Assembly: GCF_026041215.1 (NCBI RefSeq)
Contig: NZ_JAPEIQ010000011.1
Span: 1-64,000 of the forward strand
Source of the DNA: Hoyosella sp. YIM 151337
Lineage (GTDB): Bacteria > Actinomycetota > Actinomycetes > Mycobacteriales > Mycobacteriaceae
Length of the DNA: 64,000 nt
Direction of reading: 5' to 3'
Each line of letters opens with the position of its first letter. Position 1 is the stretch's first letter. The position numbers were made by a program, and so were the translations under genes. Below are positions 59,500 to 64,000 of this stretch, one piece after another. A model generated the notes under the pieces. That model made no database searches. It worked only from the letters and a program-made list of their open reading frames with translations, and was not told the origin of the DNA.

Positions 59500-61823
59500 T
59501 GGCAACGTACCTCTACCGGTTAGGCAAGTTCGCTTACCGGCGGAAAGGGATCGTCCTTTCCTTCTGGCTTGTCGCACTTGTGCTTGCCGGCGTGGCGGCG
59601 GCGACCTTATCCGGACCAACCAAAGACACGTTCTCGATCCCGGGAACGCCCGCGCAAGAAACTCAGGAACTACTCGCCGAACGCTTCCCTGAAGCAGCGG
59701 GATCCGATCCATTCAGTTCGCTTTCTGCGCGTTACCTGATCGTCGCGCCGGACGGTGAGACGCTCGACGAACCCCACAACCAGGCTGCGATGGACGCAAT
59801 GCTCGCCGCGATCCGCGACATCGGCCAGGTTGAAGACTTCGCGAAAGCCCCGCCGGGCCCGGACGCGCCGGGCGCGCTGGTGAACCCAGTTGCAGCCAGC
59901 GACGGCGTACTGCAGCAGATGCTTGCTCAGGGCATTCCGGAGGAGCAGGCTGAGGCGGATGCGGCTGCTGTGAGTCCGCTCAGCTCGGACCGGACCGTCG
60001 GATACGTCGACGTACCGGTCGCAGGGGACTTCTCCGACGTCACCGATGAGCTGCGGGGAGAATTGCGTGATGCGGCGAACGCAGCCGAGGATGCCGGACT
60101 CGAGGTGCTCGTCAGCGGTTCCGCCATTCAGGAAATGGATCCACCGGGCGGAACCTCCGAACTTGTCGGCATGGCTGTTGCCGCTGTGGTCTTGGTGATT
60201 ACCTTCGGTTCGCTCATCGCTGCGGGTATGCCGCTGCTGAACGCGATCATCGGAGTGGGTATCGGCGTGGCGCTGATCACGGCAGCGACCGGATTCATGG
60301 AACTCAGTTCGATGGTGTCGACGCTCGCGATCATGATCGGTCTCGCGGTAGCGATCGACTACTCGCTGTTCATCCTGTCGCGGTACCGCGCGGAACTCTC
60401 ATCGGGCATCGCCCGAGAGGAAGCTGCTGGCAGAGCTGTCGGCACCGCGGGTTCCGCTGTCGTGTTCGCCGGCTTGACCGTGATTATCGCGCTGCTCGCT
60501 CTTCGCGTCGTCAACATTCCGTTCCTGACAGACATGGGCCGCGCCGCAGCCCTTACTGTTTCGCTTGCGGTGCTGATCGCGATCAGCCTGCTCCCCGCAG
60601 TTTTGGGTTTGACCAAGTCATGGGTCTTCCGTGGCCGGATCCCGTTTATGGCGGATATCGACCCCGAACACCCGACTAAGCTGACCAACGGGCGCCGCTG
60701 GGTCAACGTCGTTACTCGGATACCCGCTGTCACGCTCGTAGCCGGAGTGGTGCTTCTCGGTGTGCTGGCGATCCCCGCGGCCCGGCTCGAACTGGCCCTG
60801 CCTACCCCGGCAACAGAGCCCCCAGGGACGGTGGAGCGCGCCACCTACGACACCACAGCGGACGCCTTCGGCGAAGGGCGCAACGGGCAGCTGCTCGTCG
60901 TCGCTGATGCACAAGATGTTCCTGAGGGCGAGCGTATGGACGCGTTCGGGAACGTGCTGCAGACCATGCTCGGATTCGACGGTGTCACTAACGCGCAAAT
61001 CGTCGGTGTCAACGAGACCGGTGATACCGCACAAATACTGGTCACACCGGTGTCGGGGCCGATCTCTGAGCAGACGATGGACCTCGTCCACGACATTCGG
61101 GACGCAGAAGCTGCGCTTTACGATGAAACCGGTGTCCACTATGGCGTGACTGGCCAGACCGCAATGGAACTCGACGTCTCCGAACGGCTCGCGGACGCCT
61201 TGATTCCGTATCTGGCAGTCGTGGTGGGGCTCGCGTTTATCCTGCTCATGCTGGTATTCCGGTCGATCCTGGTGCCGCTGACCGCGACGCTGGGCTTCCT
61301 CCTGAGCGTTGGCGCGACATTCGGCGCGACAGTAGCGATCTTCCAGCTCGACTGGCTCGGTATCGTCGCGAACCCGCAGCCTCTCGTCAGTTTCCTGCCG
61401 ATCTTCCTGATTGGCGTCGTGTTCGGCCTTGCCATGGACTACCAGGTGTTCCTCGTCAGCCGGATGCGAGAGGCATACGTCCACGGAGCATCAGCGAAAG
61501 AAGCGATCATCAGCGGGTTCTCCCACGGTGCCCGAGTGGTGACCGCGGCCGCGATCATCATGATGTCGGTTTTTGCCGCGTTCATCGCGGAAGACCTGGC
61601 GTTCATCAAGGTCATGGGCTTCGCACTTGCCGCCGCGATTCTGTTCGACGCTTTCGTTGTCCGAATGGTGATCATCCCGTCGGTGATGGCGCTGCTCGGT
61701 GACAAGGCGTGGTGGCTGCCGCGCTGGCTCGACAAGATCCTGCCCAATGTTGACGTTGAAGGTGAGAAGCTCACGCGGCAGCTCGAACAACAGCAGCCTG
61801 ACCAAGAGCTGACACGCGTCTAG
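59499..61823 (+). CDS. MmpL-family RND transporter
   Basis: The protein has 774 residues, with CCAGGAG before the ATG. One helix is followed by a large extracytoplasmic loop, helices 2-6, a second loop and helices 7-11. MMPL hallmarks are IGLAVAIDYSLFILSRYRAEL and FGLAMDYQVFLVSRMREAYVHG, with the proton-relay Asp-Tyr pairs. It resembles the shorter MmpL/YdfJ-type drug or lipid exporters, not the large mycolate flippase MmpL3. Control by the coupled TetR suggests efflux of a small toxic compound. Confidence 0.93.
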   Translation: MATYLYRLGKFAYRRKGIVLSFWLVALVLAGVAAATLSGPTKDTFSIPGTPAQETQELLAERFPEAAGSDPFSSLSARYLIVAPDGETLDEPHNQAAMDAMLAAIRDIGQVEDFAKAPPGPDAPGALVNPVAASDGVLQQMLAQGIPEEQAEADAAAVSPLSSDRTVGYVDVPVAGDFSDVTDELRGELRDAANAAEDAGLEVLVSGSAIQEMDPPGGTSELVGMAVAAVVLVITFGSLIAAGMPLLNAIIGVGIGVALITAATGFMELSSMVSTLAIMIGLAVAIDYSLFILSRYRAELSSGIAREEAAGRAVGTAGSAVVFAGLTVIIALLALRVVNIPFLTDMGRAAALTVSLAVLIAISLLPAVLGLTKSWVFRGRIPFMADIDPEHPTKLTNGRRWVNVVTRIPAVTLVAGVVLLGVLAIPAARLELALPTPATEPPGTVERATYDTTADAFGEGRNGQLLVVADAQDVPEGERMDAFGNVLQTMLGFDGVTNAQIVGVNETGDTAQILVTPVSGPISEQTMDLVHDIRDAEAALYDETGVHYGVTGQTAMELDVSERLADALIPYLAVVVGLAFILLMLVFRSILVPLTATLGFLLSVGATFGATVAIFQLDWLGIVANPQPLVSFLPIFLIGVVFGLAMDYQVFLVSRMREAYVHGASAKEAIISGFSHGARVVTAAAIIMMSVFAAFIAEDLAFIKVMGFALAAAILFDAFVVRMVIIPSVMALLGDKAWWLPRWLDKILPNVDVEGEKLTRQLEQQQPDQELTRV

Positions 61824-61837
61824 GTACTCCCTGACCC

Positions 61838-61912
61838 CCAAATCCATCTGCGCCCGTCATCGAAAACCGGCCGAAAACCGGGTTTTTGATTGACCTGTGC
61901 AGATGGATTTGG
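61838..61912. repeat. Long intergenic inverted repeat with nested hairpin
   Basis: CCAAATCCATCTGC (61838-61851) and GCAGATGGATTTGG (61899-61912) are exact inverted 14-base arms separated by 47 bases. Inside lies a second hairpin, AAAACCGG...CCGGGTTTT. The element lies between mmpL and tgt, both on the plus strand. It could be an mmpL terminator, but the wide spacing and exact arms also fit a small non-coding repeat element. Confidence 0.7.
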
Positions 61913-61953
61913 ACTGGGTGGACGCCGTAGGCGCCCGCCATCTGATTGGATAG

Positions 61954-63192
<1,239 letters not shown>

Positions 63193-63213
63193 CGGTGCTG
63201 CGATAGTGAGCTC

Positions 63214-63633
63214 ATGATCAAGACGATCGCACGCTGGGCGCTGGGGCTTTTCTTACTGCTCGCGGGTTTCGCGCACCTCACCTGGGCACGAGCGGAATTT
63301 CTTGCGCAGGTTCCGGATTGGCTGCCGCTTGATGGTGATTTCGTCGTCGTGGCGTCGGGGATTGCCGAAATCACTCTGGGCGCGGCCCTCATCGCTGTGC
63401 GAAGGAAGCGGGCACTGGTGGGCTGGGTGGTTGCTGCATTCTTTGTCGCAATCTTTCCCGGGAACATCCATCAGTTCGTTACCCAGACTGACGCGTTCGG
63501 TCTGAACTCGGATGTGGCGCGCGGTGTGCGGCTGCTTTTCCAGCCGGTCCTCGTTGTGTGGGCGCTGTGGTGTACGGGTGCGATTGGTGGTCGCCGAGCA
63601 GACGACAAGCAAAGGAACTTCAACCATGCTTGA
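63214..63633 (+). CDS. DoxX-like small membrane protein
   Basis: The protein has 139 residues and four predicted membrane helices. It starts ARWALGLFLLLAGFAHLTWARAEFLAQVPDWLP, then ASGIAEITLGAALIA, and GNIHQFVTQTDAFGLNSDVARGVRLLFQPVLVVWAL, as in DoxX-family proteins. The molecular role is unknown; relatives are tied to redox stress and thiosulfate metabolism. Its 3' end overlaps the next gene by 8 bases. Confidence 0.85.
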   Translation: MIKTIARWALGLFLLLAGFAHLTWARAEFLAQVPDWLPLDGDFVVVASGIAEITLGAALIAVRRKRALVGWVVAAFFVAIFPGNIHQFVTQTDAFGLNSDVARGVRLLFQPVLVVWALWCTGAIGGRRADDKQRNFNHA

Positions 63634-64000
63634 AGCAGCAGTTACCGTGCAGGAAAACGGCCACCGCCTGACCTACACGTACGACGATCTCATGCTCTAC
63701 CACGGACCGGGCTTTCCCGGCGGCGTCGCGCACGCGTTCAAAGTGATGGAGCGTGCGCTTCCGCTGCTCGGTGAGGGTGAACTGGTGGAGCGTCGTGAAG
63801 TCCGGATCGTGACGCCGTTCCCCGGTCCCGGTGCGCGCGACGCGTTCGAGATGGTGACGCGGGCGGTGACTGAAGACCGCTACACGGTAGATCCGGCGCT
63901 AAAGCGGGCCGACCGCGGAGATCTGCTGCAGCGCTACGTCTTCACCCTCAGTTACCGCGGCCGATCGGTCACGGTGGTGATTCGTGACGAGGGTTTCGTG
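63626..64000 (+). CDS. Unknown protein, truncated by the right edge
   Basis: 125 residues are visible from an ATG with AAAGGAAC upstream. It begins MLEAAVTVQENGHRLTYTYDDLMLYHGPGFPGGVAHAFKVM and continues with ERREVRIVTPFPGPGARDAFEMVTRAVTEDRY. It has no signal peptide or membrane helix so far and is strand-rich. I do not recognise the family. It is coupled to the DoxX-like gene by an 8-base overlap. Confidence 0.8.
   Translation, partial: MLEAAVTVQENGHRLTYTYDDLMLYHGPGFPGGVAHAFKVMERALPLLGEGELVERREVRIVTPFPGPGARDAFEMVTRAVTEDRYTVDPALKRADRGDLLQRYVFTLSYRGRSVTVVIRDEGFV

Overview
The window reads as chromosomal DNA of a moderately GC-rich, mycolic-acid-type actinobacterium (order Mycobacteriales, for example a Hoyosella/Rhodococcus/Nocardia relative; the genus is my inference). 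The evidence is a set of arabinogalactan genes (Emb arabinosyltransferase, DprE1/DprE2, GtrA, Wzm/Wzt, GlfT1, RmlA/B/C), a proteasome activator Bpa ending in GQYL, an MmpL-type exporter, and many GTG/TTG or apparently leaderless starts. I see no insertion sequence, prophage, CRISPR array or replication origin.

Left part (1-20 kb): the 5' end of an emb gene runs off the left edge, followed by a small acidic protein, a secreted repeat lipoprotein, a sugar MFS carrier, a K+/H+ antiporter and a tandem universal stress protein. Then come dprE1-dprE2, a TetR/SRPBCC pair under a twin palindrome, gtrA, a Uma2 nuclease-like gene, a GC-richer MFS/TetR module, rmlA-rmlC, a membrane alpha/beta hydrolase, a secreted phospholipase A2-like protein, a NarL-type two-component system and rmlB.

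Middle part (19-39 kb): an iron/cobalamin-type ABC importer, an AadA-like nucleotidyltransferase with a TetR regulator, a Baeyer-Villiger-type monooxygenase with an alcohol dehydrogenase, a GltS carrier and an Erm-type rRNA methyltransferase. A minus-strand operon wzm-wzt-glfT1-chlI-chlD joins galactan export and galactan priming to two chelatase-like genes. After it come a pyruvyltransferase-like gene, bpa, a quinone oxidoreductase, a MarR regulator and a secreted protein of unknown function.

Right part (38.7-64 kb): three tRNA-Ser and one tRNA-Arg gene, a 5'-nucleotidase homologue that has lost its recognisable metal ligands, an aromatic aminotransferase (hisC/pat), a dienelactone-hydrolase-like protein with Asp at the nucleophile position, a LysE exporter, a class I amidotransferase, tyrA with an amidase, and tadA with its partner. 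An aromatic-catabolism block follows: hpaC-hpaB and gcoA-gcoB (P450 O-demethylase plus reductase), each next to its own AraC-type regulator and each with ~20-bp-spaced direct repeats upstream. The end holds an unknown protein/YbaK pair and a TetR-MmpL operon that share a TTGCAGTC-type motif, then tgt, a DoxX-like protein and a truncated unknown gene.

The most unusual points are the ligand-less 5'-nucleotidase, the twin AraC-regulated aromatic oxygenase modules, the hairpin-rich erm leader, the chelatase pair inside the galactan operon, and several strong inverted repeats with no assigned role.
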